Shown here: positions 35,655-43,850 of the stretch, in pieces
Layout of the letters: every line of letters starts with the position of its first letter
How positions within the stretch are numbered: the first letter of the stretch is position 1
NCBI GenBank assembly: GCA_947501325.1
Contig: CANMVC010000002.1
Location: 1-64,000 of the forward strand
Source: an uncultured Sphingomonadaceae bacterium
Lineage (GTDB): Bacteria > Pseudomonadota > Alphaproteobacteria > Sphingomonadales > Sphingomonadaceae
Direction of reading: 5' to 3'
Length of the DNA stretch: 64,000 nucleotides
Made by a program: the position numbers and the translations under genes
The notes under the pieces: generated by a model
What the model saw: only the letters and a program-made list of their open reading frames with translations
Databases searched by the model: none
What the model was told of the DNA's origin: nothing

Positions 35655-36410
35655 CTAATGCAATTGTCGCGGCTTGCCTGTGACAATTTCTATGTCGACA
35701 ATATTGTGGTCTGCACTGGGGTTTAGAGAAAGTGTCTCTCCCGGAGCGAACCCCTGCGCTTCTGTCGGTGTGTCTATCTTGCCATTGGTCGCGATATCAT
35801 GAGCAATGCGGACCAATCGCTTGATCACCTGGTTGGCTGGATAGGTAGATGGTGCGCTCAGCCTCATTTCCTGTCCGCTAAAATAGGATAGTCCTGAAGT
35901 GTGGAACGTTCCTTTAGGGCTTTCCGAAATAGCTATCTGGATGAGCACAGGGAATGGGCCGCCGGTAATATATTGATGACTCGCTTCGGCAAAATATTCA
36001 AACCCGATATGCAGTCTAGCAGGCTGCCAAATGACGCTGGTTGCGTTTAGAGCTTCACCGATAATCCACGCCAATTCCAGGAATGTGCGATTGACGGTGC
36101 TGTCATGCTTTGCATTAACGATATGGTCGCTCAGCGCGACCCCGATAGCGGGCATTGGCTGTTCGGGGGCATTGCAAAAAATATGATTGAGCTTTTTGGC
36201 AGAAAAGTTCCGGAAGGCATCCTGCTTTACATGATGGGTTAAAGTGAAACTCATGCCGCCCACGATCGCTTCGAGCATATCCAGATCGGCATATTTCGCA
36301 TGATTAAGTGTGACTCGAGCGGCAATCTCTTCCGGCAATATCAAATCGGACAGGCGGAATGTGTCCGCTACGGGTACTATAAGCAATAGAGGTGGATTTT
36401 GCTGCACCAT
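35655..36410 (-). CDS. Uncharacterised protein, possibly DUF4261-like
   Basis: I do not recognise this 251-residue protein with certainty. No signal peptide or membrane helix is obvious. The stretch TFHTSGLSYFSGQEMRLSAP near residue 170, in an otherwise alpha/beta sequence, recalls the DUF4261 family, whose members are cytoplasmic and of unknown function. It stands alone, convergent with pckA and divergent from a small membrane protein gene. Confidence 0.6.
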   Translation of the reverse strand: MVQQNPPLLLIVPVADTFRLSDLILPEEIAARVTLNHAKYADLDMLEAIVGGMSFTLTHHVKQDAFRNFSAKKLNHIFCNAPEQPMPAIGVALSDHIVNAKHDSTVNRTFLELAWIIGEALNATSVIWQPARLHIGFEYFAEASHQYITGGPFPVLIQIAISESPKGTFHTSGLSYFSGQEMRLSAPSTYPANQVIKRLVRIAHDIATNGKIDTPTEAQGFAPGETLSLNPSADHNIVDIEIVTGKPRQLH

Positions 36411-36583
36411 CGACGTTTATCTATTCTTCCCCGCAAAGCCAAATGTTCTTTTTATGTTCTACGCTACATTTGCCCATAGCATAATGACGGCGCTAGTTGA
36501 TATTGCTCCAGAACGGATCGAAAGTCATCATCGCTTGATATCAGAGCATTATGGCTGCAATATTTCTTTGAAGGAGCGGACAT

Positions 36584-36796
36584 TTGGCTGATTGGGTCTT
36601 ATCGATATTGATGCTGGCAGGTGCAGGATTGCTGGGCGGCGGTGTATATTTGATACGCACCGGGAAAAATAAGAAACAGGGCATGCTCATGCTTGTCGCA
36701 TCAGCCGTCATGTTTGCAAATGTTGGTATTTGGACAATACCGACCAATGGCGCTTCGCCAGAAGCCGGAAGCCCAATCCCTGACAGTCCGAACTAG
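36584..36796 (+). CDS. Small membrane protein
   Basis: This is a 70-residue protein with two hydrophobic helices (about residues 4-23 and 33-51) around a positively charged turn TGKNKKQG, then a short Pro/Ser-rich tail. The TTG start is well supported by AAGGAG seven bases upstream. The function is unknown. Its gene ends just before the convergent alpha/beta hydrolase gene. Confidence 0.65.
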   Translation: MADWVLSILMLAGAGLLGGGVYLIRTGKNKKQGMLMLVASAVMFANVGIWTIPTNGASPEAGSPIPDSPN

Positions 36797-36798
36797 GT

Positions 36799-37455
36799 CT
36801 ATTTAATCGGCGAATCGGGCGCGAGGCGCATGTCGAGATAATTGTCGACCGAACCCATTAGCAATTCCATTTCATTTTCATAAAAATGGTTCGCCCGGGG
36901 AATCTCGTCGTGATGGATGGTGATGTGTTTTTGCGTCCGCAATTTGTCGACCAGTTTCTGGACGGCGCTGGGCGTCACGACTTCGTCATTCACGCCCTGA
37001 ATAATAATGCCGGAGGACGGGCAGGGGGCGAGGAAGTTGAAATCATACATATTGGCTGGTGGAGAAACGGAAATAAATCCACGCACTTCCGGGCGGCGCA
37101 TCAAGAGTTGCATGCCGATCCAGGCGCCGAAGCTATAGCCGGCGATCCAGGTTGTCTGAGCTTCCGGATGGATGCTCTGGACCCAGTCCAGTGCAGAAGC
37201 GGCATCAGACAGCTCACCAATACCATTGTCAAATGTGCCCTGTGACCGGCCAACGCCGCGGAAATTGAAGCGCAATGTCGCAAATCCGCGCTTCACAAAA
37301 GTTTTGTACATAGCCTGCGTGATGCGATCATTCATCGTGCCGCCCGCCTGGGGATGCGGATGAAGGATCATTGCTACAGGAGCGCGGTCCCGCGGTCCTG
37401 GGCTAAAGCGGCCTTCAAGGCGTCCTTCGGGTCCGGTAAAAATAACGTCAGGCAT
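36799..37455 (-). CDS. Alpha/beta hydrolase (COG2945-like)
   Basis: This is a cytoplasmic alpha/beta hydrolase of 218 residues. The early ILHPHPQAGGTMNDRI is typical of the COG2945 group, the nucleophile elbow is GYSFG with Ser108, and the C-terminal catalytic His is in ANHFYEN. The substrate is unknown. It is transcribed alone, divergent from the cysteine desulfurase gene. Confidence 0.85.
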   Translation of the reverse strand: MPDVIFTGPEGRLEGRFSPGPRDRAPVAMILHPHPQAGGTMNDRITQAMYKTFVKRGFATLRFNFRGVGRSQGTFDNGIGELSDAASALDWVQSIHPEAQTTWIAGYSFGAWIGMQLLMRRPEVRGFISVSPPANMYDFNFLAPCPSSGIIIQGVNDEVVTPSAVQKLVDKLRTQKHITIHHDEIPRANHFYENEMELLMGSVDNYLDMRLAPDSPIK

Positions 37456-37601
37456 GGCATTTTCGATTCTATAATCAAGATTACGATTTGAATGGCGTCA
37501 AAAGGCAGATTAGCTTTTGCGCTGAATGAAGCGTCTATATAGAGAGAGTGAAATAATCCGCAACTCAATCCAGCAATAGCCATGGGGTCTCGCCCACATT
37601 T

Positions 37602-38675
37602 ATGTCTGAAAAGAACCGTATCTATCTCGACTATGCTGCGACGACACCAATGTTGGATGTCGCGCAGCAGGCCTGTCTGGAGGGATTCGCGCATTGGGCA
37701 AACCCGTCTTCGCCGCACGCAGACGGGCGGGCTGCCGGATCAATGCTTGAGAACGCGCGGAAGCGACTAAAGGCAGCGCTCGATTGGGATGGAGAAGTGT
37801 TGTTCACCAGTGGTGCCAGTGAGGCGATCGCCATGGCGCTCAAACAAACGAAGCCGGAGCGGCAGCTGGTTTCTCCGCTCGAACATGATGTGGTTCTGCG
37901 TTTTTCCGAGGGCGCGGATGTCATTCCGGTCGACTTGAATGGTTTGGTGGTGCCGATGCGGCTCAACCACATGCTGAAGAGCGAGAAAAGCCAGGCTTTG
38001 GTTGCGGTACAGTCGGTCAATAACGAAACCGGCGTGATGCAGGATATGGAGGCGATAGCCAAAGTCATACGGCATCACGAAGCGGTTTTATTGGCGGATT
38101 GCTCGCAATCTGCAGGAAAAATGCCGCTTCCTGATGCGGATATGATTGTTATTGCAGGGCATAAATTTGGCGGACCTCCGGGTGTTGGAGCGTTGCTGAT
38201 AAAGGATTTAAATCTCCTGCACGCCCACGGCGGGCAGGAACAGGGCTATCGCTCTGGAACTCAGAACCTGCCCTATATCATGGCGATGGTGGCCGCGCTG
38301 GAAGCGCCCGCCAATTGGGCAGGGCGCGCGACAGAATTGCGCGCGCATCTTGATAATGCGATCAAAACCGAAGGCGGGGCGGTCATTGCTGAAAATGCGC
38401 CGCGTATTGCGACCATCGGCAGCTATCACATGCCCGGTGTGGCGGCGAATACGCAGCTGATCAAATTTGATATGGCAGGATTTTCGGTATCAGCAGGCAG
38501 TGCCTGCTCCTCGGGCACGCTGAAACCCAGCCATGTTCTCGAAGCAATGGGCATGGATGAAGTGATGGCGCGTGAAGTCATCCGCGTCAGCATCGGTCGC
38601 GACACGACCCGCGCGCATATTTACGACTTTATCGAGCAGTGGAAGTCCATCTTCAGCGCGGCTCGGCCCGCATAA
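37602..38675 (+). CDS. Cysteine desulfurase-like aminotransferase, first of two tandem copies
   Basis: This is a PLP enzyme of the NifS/IscS class, 357 residues. The N-terminus IYLDYAATTP, the PLP Lys in VIAGHKFGG, and the active Cys loop SAGSACSSGTLKPSH are all present, so it should be catalytically competent. It probably supplies sulfur for Fe-S clusters or tRNA thiolation. A second desulfurase and a ferredoxin follow directly, but there is no scaffold (IscU) or chaperone gene, so this is not a complete isc operon. Confidence 0.9.
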   Translation: MSEKNRIYLDYAATTPMLDVAQQACLEGFAHWANPSSPHADGRAAGSMLENARKRLKAALDWDGEVLFTSGASEAIAMALKQTKPERQLVSPLEHDVVLRFSEGADVIPVDLNGLVVPMRLNHMLKSEKSQALVAVQSVNNETGVMQDMEAIAKVIRHHEAVLLADCSQSAGKMPLPDADMIVIAGHKFGGPPGVGALLIKDLNLLHAHGGQEQGYRSGTQNLPYIMAMVAALEAPANWAGRATELRAHLDNAIKTEGGAVIAENAPRIATIGSYHMPGVAANTQLIKFDMAGFSVSAGSACSSGTLKPSHVLEAMGMDEVMAREVIRVSIGRDTTRAHIYDFIEQWKSIFSAARPA

Positions 38676-38679
38676 TCGG

Positions 38680-39795
38680 ATGGCCAAAGGTCCCATCTAT
38701 CTCGATAATCAGGCGACAACACCGCTCGCACCAGAAGTGTTTGACGTCATGGTTCCCTGGCTCCGCGATAATTTCGGTAATCCGCATAGCGCCCATATTT
38801 TGGGCCGCAAGGCAGCGGCCGCGATTGAAGTCGCGCGGGATCAAGTGGCAGGACTTCTGCCAACAGGCGGTAAATTATTGTTCATGGGTAGCGCAACCGA
38901 AGCCATTAACTTGGGTTTCGGCGCTGTCCATTCTTTGAAAGACATGGGACGAAACAAAATCATTATTCTCGATAGCGAGCATGCTGCTGTTCGGGATACC
39001 GCTCTGTCCTATGAAAAACTTGGCTTTACCATCCATAAGCATCCGATCGGCCGTGATGGTATTGTGTCCTTGGATCGATTGCGCGCGTCGATTGACGACA
39101 AAACAGCATTGGTCGCGGCGATGTTGGTCAATAATGAAATTGGCGTCATTCAGCCGGTCGAAGCGATTGCAGAGCTCGCGCATGCCAAAGGCGCGCTAAT
39201 GCTTTGCGATGTCGTGCAGGGCTATGGTCGGGTCGCCATACCGGATAATATCGATATGGCCGCGATATCGGCGCATAAAATATATGGACCCAAGGGCATC
39301 GGCGGCTTGTGGATTCGCGACGGTATCGACCCGCCGCCGATAATTCATGGTGGCGGACAAGAGCAAGGCATCCGATCAGGCACACTCTCACCCGCACTAT
39401 GCGCTGGCTTTGGACAGGCCGCCGCTCTTTGTCGGGATCGCCGGGACAGTGATGCAGCCCATATTCAGGCACTATCCGATAGAGCGCAGAGCAGTTTTGC
39501 AGACTGGACAATCAATGGTTCCACCGATCAGCGCTATATGGGAAACCTCAATATTCGCCGGGATGGCATTGATGTGGGGCGCTTGATGTCCGATGTGCGT
39601 GATGTCGCTTTTTCAGCCGGTTCTGCCTGCGCCAGCGGTTCTGGTCGCCCCAGCCATGTTTTGGCCGCGCTCGGATTGGAGCCGGCGCAAATCAAATCAT
39701 CTATTCGGCTAGGATTTGGTCGTTATAACAGTCTGGATGATGTTGAAAGAGCATCGCAAATTATCAACAAGGCGGTCGAGGTACAGCTTGCATGA
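38680..39795 (+). CDS. Cysteine desulfurase, second of two tandem copies
   Basis: This is a NifS/IscS-class enzyme of 371 residues, clearly related to its neighbour. It has IYLDNQATTP, the PLP Lys in ISAHKIYGPKGIGG and the Cys loop SAGSACASGSGRPSH. The ATG at 38680 starts four bases after the stop of the first copy; the open frame further upstream lies inside that gene. The two copies are diverged, so they may serve different acceptors. The stop overlaps the ferredoxin start. Confidence 0.9.
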   Translation: MAKGPIYLDNQATTPLAPEVFDVMVPWLRDNFGNPHSAHILGRKAAAAIEVARDQVAGLLPTGGKLLFMGSATEAINLGFGAVHSLKDMGRNKIIILDSEHAAVRDTALSYEKLGFTIHKHPIGRDGIVSLDRLRASIDDKTALVAAMLVNNEIGVIQPVEAIAELAHAKGALMLCDVVQGYGRVAIPDNIDMAAISAHKIYGPKGIGGLWIRDGIDPPPIIHGGGQEQGIRSGTLSPALCAGFGQAAALCRDRRDSDAAHIQALSDRAQSSFADWTINGSTDQRYMGNLNIRRDGIDVGRLMSDVRDVAFSAGSACASGSGRPSHVLAALGLEPAQIKSSIRLGFGRYNSLDDVERASQIINKAVEVQLA

Positions 39796-40133
39796 GTGAC
39801 ATACAGGTGAATTTTATCAGCGCTGATGGCGAGCAAACGGTGACGGCAAAAGCATCCGATGGCGATGATCTGCTGACTATTGCTCAGATTCACCATCAAC
39901 CTTTGGAAGGCACATGCGAAGGCCAGATGGCCTGTTCGACCTGCCACGTCATTGTTGCCGCCGAAGATTTCGACAAATTGCCCGAAGCGTCGGAGATGGA
40001 GGAGGATATGCTCGATCTCGCCGCCGGTGCGCGGCGGACCAGTCGATTGGCCTGCCAGATCACGCTCACCCCGGAATTGGACGGCTTGACTGTGCATATT
40101 CCCGCCGAAAGTCGCAATATGCAAGGCGTCTAA
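39792..40133 (+). CDS. 2Fe-2S ferredoxin, Isc type
   Basis: This is a [2Fe-2S] ferredoxin of 113 residues in the adrenodoxin/Fdx class. The cluster ligands are Cys42, Cys48, Cys51 and Cys88 (CEGQMACSTC and RLACQ). It is a likely electron donor for Fe-S cluster assembly with the two desulfurases, to which it is coupled by a four-base overlap. Its TAA overlaps the ATG of the beta-lactamase gene by one base. Confidence 0.92.
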   Translation: MSDIQVNFISADGEQTVTAKASDGDDLLTIAQIHHQPLEGTCEGQMACSTCHVIVAAEDFDKLPEASEMEEDMLDLAAGARRTSRLACQITLTPELDGLTVHIPAESRNMQGV

Positions 40134-41056
40134 TGATGTTGGATCGCAGAACATTCCTATCATCATCCAGTTTACTATTGATCAGTGGTTGCATGGTTCG
40201 ACCCGCTACGGGCGGCGAAAACACCTCAAAGCCACCGATTTTGAACGCTCCAGAAATTTCAGAGATTGAAAAGCGTATCGGTGGGCGTCTGGGGGTCGCA
40301 CTGGTCGATGGAGACGGCGCCTTGATCATGTCACACCGGGGTGGCGAGCGTTTTGCAATGTGTTCGACCTTCAAGGCTGCCTTGGCTTCGATGTTGTTCG
40401 CTGCGCATGAGGCCGACACGGTTGATATGTTCGCGAAATTTGAACTGAAAGCGTCCGACAGCGTCCCTTATATGCCGTTTGTCGAGAAAAAGCTGGCAGC
40501 CAATGAACCGGTATCGCTCCATGAGCTGGCCGGTGCCACCGTGATGACCAGCGACAATGCGGCGGCAAATCTGATTCTAAAGGCTGTTGGTGGGCCTCAG
40601 GCATTTACGAGTTTCGTGCGTGCCAATGGTGATAACCTGACGCGTCTGGATCGGATCGAACCCGAACTGAACGAAAATGTACCGGGTGATCCGCGTGATA
40701 CGACAACCCCGCAAGCAATGGCCAAGTTGCTCAGAAAGCTTGCCATCGAAGACGCGGCCAGTGATCCTAGTAAGCTGAGCTTGCAAAAATGGATGAAGAA
40801 CAGCAAAACCGGCGCATCCCGCATCAGGGCCGGGCTTCCTGAAGGATGGATTGCTGGCAATAAAACCGGGACTGCTGATCGCGGGATCGCGCGTAATGAT
40901 ATCGCTATAATCTGGCCGGTGCAGGGGTATGAGATCGACAAACCCGTTGTCCTTACAGTCTATGTTGATCGCCCTACCGTTCCTGGAAAGCAGGTTGATG
41001 CCGCCATTGCCGATGTTGCAAGGGTCATTGTTCCACTTGTCGCACCTGGAGGCTGA
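40133..41056 (+). CDS. Class A beta-lactamase with a Tat-like lipoprotein signal
   Basis: This is a serine beta-lactamase of 307 residues that should hydrolyse penicillin-type drugs in the periplasm. All class A motifs are visible: STFK with Ser78 and Lys81, SDN at 140-142, the omega-loop EPELN beginning at Glu176, and KTG at 244-246. The N-terminus DRRTFLSSSSLLLISGC joins a twin-arginine-like motif to a lipobox with Cys20, so the enzyme is probably exported folded and lipid-anchored. It sits behind the ferredoxin gene with a one-base overlap (TAATG), an odd place for a resistance gene, and no mobile element is seen nearby. The spectrum cannot be told from sequence. Confidence 0.9.
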   Translation: MMLDRRTFLSSSSLLLISGCMVRPATGGENTSKPPILNAPEISEIEKRIGGRLGVALVDGDGALIMSHRGGERFAMCSTFKAALASMLFAAHEADTVDMFAKFELKASDSVPYMPFVEKKLAANEPVSLHELAGATVMTSDNAAANLILKAVGGPQAFTSFVRANGDNLTRLDRIEPELNENVPGDPRDTTTPQAMAKLLRKLAIEDAASDPSKLSLQKWMKNSKTGASRIRAGLPEGWIAGNKTGTADRGIARNDIAIIWPVQGYEIDKPVVLTVYVDRPTVPGKQVDAAIADVARVIVPLVAPGG

Positions 41057-41157
41057 CGGGTTAATTGCCGTCCTATTTGATACTGGGGCAACCTTTTCTG
41101 CTCTCACGGGTTTTAGTAGGAGCTCAAAAGAGCATTCCCAGAACCAGGAGAAACACG

Positions 41158-41361
41158 ATGTCTATCGCGAAAACCACCGAAGTTATTTCATCATCCACCA
41201 AGAGTGTTGAAGACGCTGTCCATAACGGTATCGAACGGGCATCCAAGACTATCAAAGGTATTTCCGGTGTTTGGGTAAAAGATACCAAAGCGACCGTAGA
41301 AAATAATAAGATAAGCGAATGGCGTGTTACGATGATTATCACATTTGTGCTTAACGACTAA
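41158..41361 (+). CDS. Dodecin family flavin-binding protein
   Basis: This is a 67-residue protein matching the dodecin fold: TTEVISSSTKSVEDAVHNGIE forms the first strand and helix, SGVWVKDTKA holds the flavin-stacking Trp, and WRVTMIITFVLND closes the sheet. Dodecins form hollow 12-mers that store or buffer flavins. The ATG at 41158 follows a good AGGAG site. Confidence 0.9.
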   Translation: MSIAKTTEVISSSTKSVEDAVHNGIERASKTIKGISGVWVKDTKATVENNKISEWRVTMIITFVLND

Positions 41362-41417
41362 TCTCGACCTGAAAGACCAAAGCGGTCTTGCATTTTCCGC
41401 CTGACCCCACCATATGG

Positions 41418-41514
41418 GCGGTGGGAGTCGGGTGGACGTAGTGTTCGCCAACCCGGTCAGATCCGGAAGGAAGCAGCCGTAACGATTTTTCTGCGGGTCG
41501 CCCGGCTCCTACTC
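41418..41514 (+). ncRNA. ffs: Signal recognition particle RNA, small (4.5S) type
   Basis: The conserved apical domain CGGTCAGATCCGGAAGGAAG followed by CAGCCGTAACG is unmistakable. GTGGGAGTCGGG at 41421-41432 pairs with CCCGGCTCCTAC at 41501-41512 to close the hairpin, giving a molecule of roughly 95 bases. Its position just before dnaX is common in proteobacteria. The ends are estimated from the pairing. Confidence 0.93.
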
Positions 41515-41593
41515 ACAAAATTTAAACAGGCTTTTGGGCCTGATCGAGGTTTAGGCTTCGACAAGCTGATGGTGAGCGCCTAAACTCGACCCC

Positions 41594-43408
41594 ATGTCCG
41601 ATTCACCCGACATTTTTGCCGCTGGCGGCGTTGAAGCACCTCTTGATCCGGCGCCAGTTGCCGCGCAGCCTTATCGGGTGCTGGCGCGCAAATACCGACC
41701 ATCCAGCTTTTCCGAGCTAATTGGGCAGGATGCCATGGTGCAAACGCTCGGCAACGCGATCAAGCGCGATCGCTTGGCCCATGCGTTCCTGATGACCGGG
41801 GTGCGTGGAGTCGGGAAGACGTCCACGGCCCGGTTGATTGCCAAAGCGTTGAATTGCATCGGTGAAGACGGTCAGGGCGGTCCAACCATCGACCCCTGTG
41901 GGAAATGCGAACCTTGTCGTTCGATTGCCGAGGGAAGCTTTATTGACGTCATTGAAATGGATGCCGCCAGTCATACTGGCGTCGACGATGTTCGCGAGAT
42001 TATCGAAGCCGTGCGCTATTCCTCGGTTTCTGCTCGCTACAAGATCTATATTATCGACGAAGTCCACATGTTGTCGAAAAACGCATTTAACGCGTTGTTG
42101 AAAACACTTGAAGAACCGCCAGCGCATGTGAAATTTATCTTTGCTACAACCGAAGTGAATAAGGTCCCGATTACGGTTCTGTCACGTTGCCAGCGTTTCG
42201 ACCTGAAACGGATCAAGGCGGGTCAACTTTCTACGCATTTTGCCAATATCGTTGCAAAAGAGGGCGTCGAAGCGGAGCAAGAGGCGCTCGACCTGATCGC
42301 CCAAGCCGCTGAGGGCTCTGTCCGGGACGGCTTGTCCATCCTCGATCAGGCCATTGCCCATGCGGATATGGATGGTGCCGAGGATGGCAATAGTGACGTC
42401 AAGGCGTCCCAGATACGCGAAATGCTTGGCCTTTCTGATCGCAGCGCTGTTCGGCGCTTGTTCGGATTGCTGTTGGCAGCAGACTCTCAGGCGCTGTTGG
42501 ATGCGATTGATGAGCAATATCGCGTTGGTGTGGAGCCTTTGTCATTGATGAATGGCCTGCTGTCCTTATGCCATCAGGTGACGTTGTATAAAGTCGGGCG
42601 CGCGAATGATCCGACTCTTTCTGATGAAGCTAAGGCACAGCTTGGCGCCTGGTCTGAACAATTATCTTATCCTGTTCTCCATCGCTTATGGCAGCTTCTT
42701 CTCAAGGGTTATGAGGAGGTTCAGCAAGCCCATATGCCGCGGGAAGCTTGTGATATGGCTCTTTTGCGCGTGCTTTGTGCCGCCGATATGCCGGACCCAG
42801 GCAAATTGGCAAAGATGCTGCAGCAAGGTGCTGCTCCCGCTATGCGACCGAAACTGGAATCTGCTCCAGCTCCGGTAATGCCAGCCGTCCATGAAGCGGC
42901 ACCTGCACCGGTAGCCGAAATGCCTGCTCCACTTGAACACGGCGGGCCGCCGGAAAACGAACCGCAAAAAGTTGAGACACCGCAGGAACCCAAGGCACCA
43001 AAGACTGGCCTGCCAAGGGACTTTGAGTCGGTTATCAAGATTATCGGCGGCGTTTCTCCCGTATTGGAGAGCATATTAATCGCTGACATGCGTATTATCA
43101 GCTTCTCCGCGCCGGTTATTGAATATCAATCTGCGCGTCCCATCGCATCGTCGGATCTTAAAAAGATCACTGACGCTCTGAAGGACGCTACGGGCACGGA
43201 CTGGACGATTAAGGAAGGGCAAGGCGAAGCGAAGCCAAGCATTGCGGAGCAGATACAGCTGGATAAGGATGCCGCCACGCAGGCTATATTGGATACGCCG
43301 CTCGTAAAAGCCGCATTTGAGGCTTTTCCCGATGCAGAATTACTGGAAAATGATACAGATCAGGCCCAAGTTGATTCCCGGCCTGAATCAAGGAGCTCAC
43401 AAGCATGA
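41594..43408 (+). CDS. dnaX: DNA polymerase III subunit gamma/tau
   Basis: This is the clamp-loader ATPase, 604 residues. Walker A is GVRGVGKTSTAR near residue 76, the zinc-binding Cys group includes CGKCEPC, and IIDEVHMLSKNAFNALLKTLEEPP carries Walker B and sensor segments. A Pro/Ala-rich linker (about 415-480) leads to the C-terminal tau domain that binds the polymerase. Only full-length tau is evident; I did not find a strong slippery sequence for a short gamma form. Its stop overlaps the next start by four bases. Confidence 0.95.
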   Translation: MSDSPDIFAAGGVEAPLDPAPVAAQPYRVLARKYRPSSFSELIGQDAMVQTLGNAIKRDRLAHAFLMTGVRGVGKTSTARLIAKALNCIGEDGQGGPTIDPCGKCEPCRSIAEGSFIDVIEMDAASHTGVDDVREIIEAVRYSSVSARYKIYIIDEVHMLSKNAFNALLKTLEEPPAHVKFIFATTEVNKVPITVLSRCQRFDLKRIKAGQLSTHFANIVAKEGVEAEQEALDLIAQAAEGSVRDGLSILDQAIAHADMDGAEDGNSDVKASQIREMLGLSDRSAVRRLFGLLLAADSQALLDAIDEQYRVGVEPLSLMNGLLSLCHQVTLYKVGRANDPTLSDEAKAQLGAWSEQLSYPVLHRLWQLLLKGYEEVQQAHMPREACDMALLRVLCAADMPDPGKLAKMLQQGAAPAMRPKLESAPAPVMPAVHEAAPAPVAEMPAPLEHGGPPENEPQKVETPQEPKAPKTGLPRDFESVIKIIGGVSPVLESILIADMRIISFSAPVIEYQSARPIASSDLKKITDALKDATGTDWTIKEGQGEAKPSIAEQIQLDKDAATQAILDTPLVKAAFEAFPDAELLENDTDQAQVDSRPESRSSQA

Positions 43409-43740
43409 AATCTATGGAAGAAATGATCAAGGCTGCTCAGGAAGCGGCGCAGACAGTCCAAGCCCAGATGGAGGAGGCGCAGATCAAGCTCGATAGCATC
43501 GAGGTTGAGGGCAAATCCGGTGGCGGGCTGGTATCCGTGAAAGCGACCGCCAAGGGCCGTATCTTGGGCGTTACTATTGATGACAGTCTGATGAAGGCGG
43601 AAGAAAAAGGCATTTTGGAAGACCTGGTCGCCGCGGCGTTTAATGATGCCCGCGATAAGGCGGATGCTGTCAGCAACGAAGAAATGGGTAAAATGACCGG
43701 TGGAATGGGCTTGCCAGCTGGATTTAAGCTACCCTTTTAG
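43405..43740 (+). CDS. YbaB/EbfC family nucleoid-associated protein
   Basis: This is a small DNA-binding protein of 111 residues, normally dimeric. The N-terminal helix MEEMIKAAQEAAQTVQAQM and the central VKATAKGRILGVTIDDSLM are family features. It is co-translated with dnaX, as in most proteobacteria. The exact DNA role is unknown. Confidence 0.93.
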   Translation: MKSMEEMIKAAQEAAQTVQAQMEEAQIKLDSIEVEGKSGGGLVSVKATAKGRILGVTIDDSLMKAEEKGILEDLVAAAFNDARDKADAVSNEEMGKMTGGMGLPAGFKLPF

Positions 43741-43778
43741 CTGTATTGCCTCTTTCCTGATGGTGTGGCTTTATAGTG

Positions 43779-43806
43779 GTTGAAGTCGTCATGGCGCGCC
43801 CCATAT
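43779..43806 (+). promoter_or_regulatory. Candidate heat-shock (sigma-32) promoter of lon
   Basis: GTTGAAG at 43779-43785 and CCCCATAT at 43799-43806 are separated by 13 bases. They match the heat-shock promoter pattern (CTTGAA, then CCCCATNT) closely. The site lies 45 bases before the lon ATG, as expected for a heat-induced protease gene. Confidence 0.6.
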
Positions 43807-43850
43807 TAAGCTAACAGGCGCTGAACCAAGTGCCATAGTTTGGAGTATTA

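Noticed and set aside
41535-41575. Possible fourth copy of the palindromic repeat before dnaX
   Set aside because: Only GGCTTCGACAAGCT matches the repeat core and no complementary arm is present.
41594-43408. Programmed frameshift in dnaX producing a short gamma form
   Set aside because: I did not find a strong slippery heptamer in the right frame with a hairpin behind it, so only the full-length product is supported.
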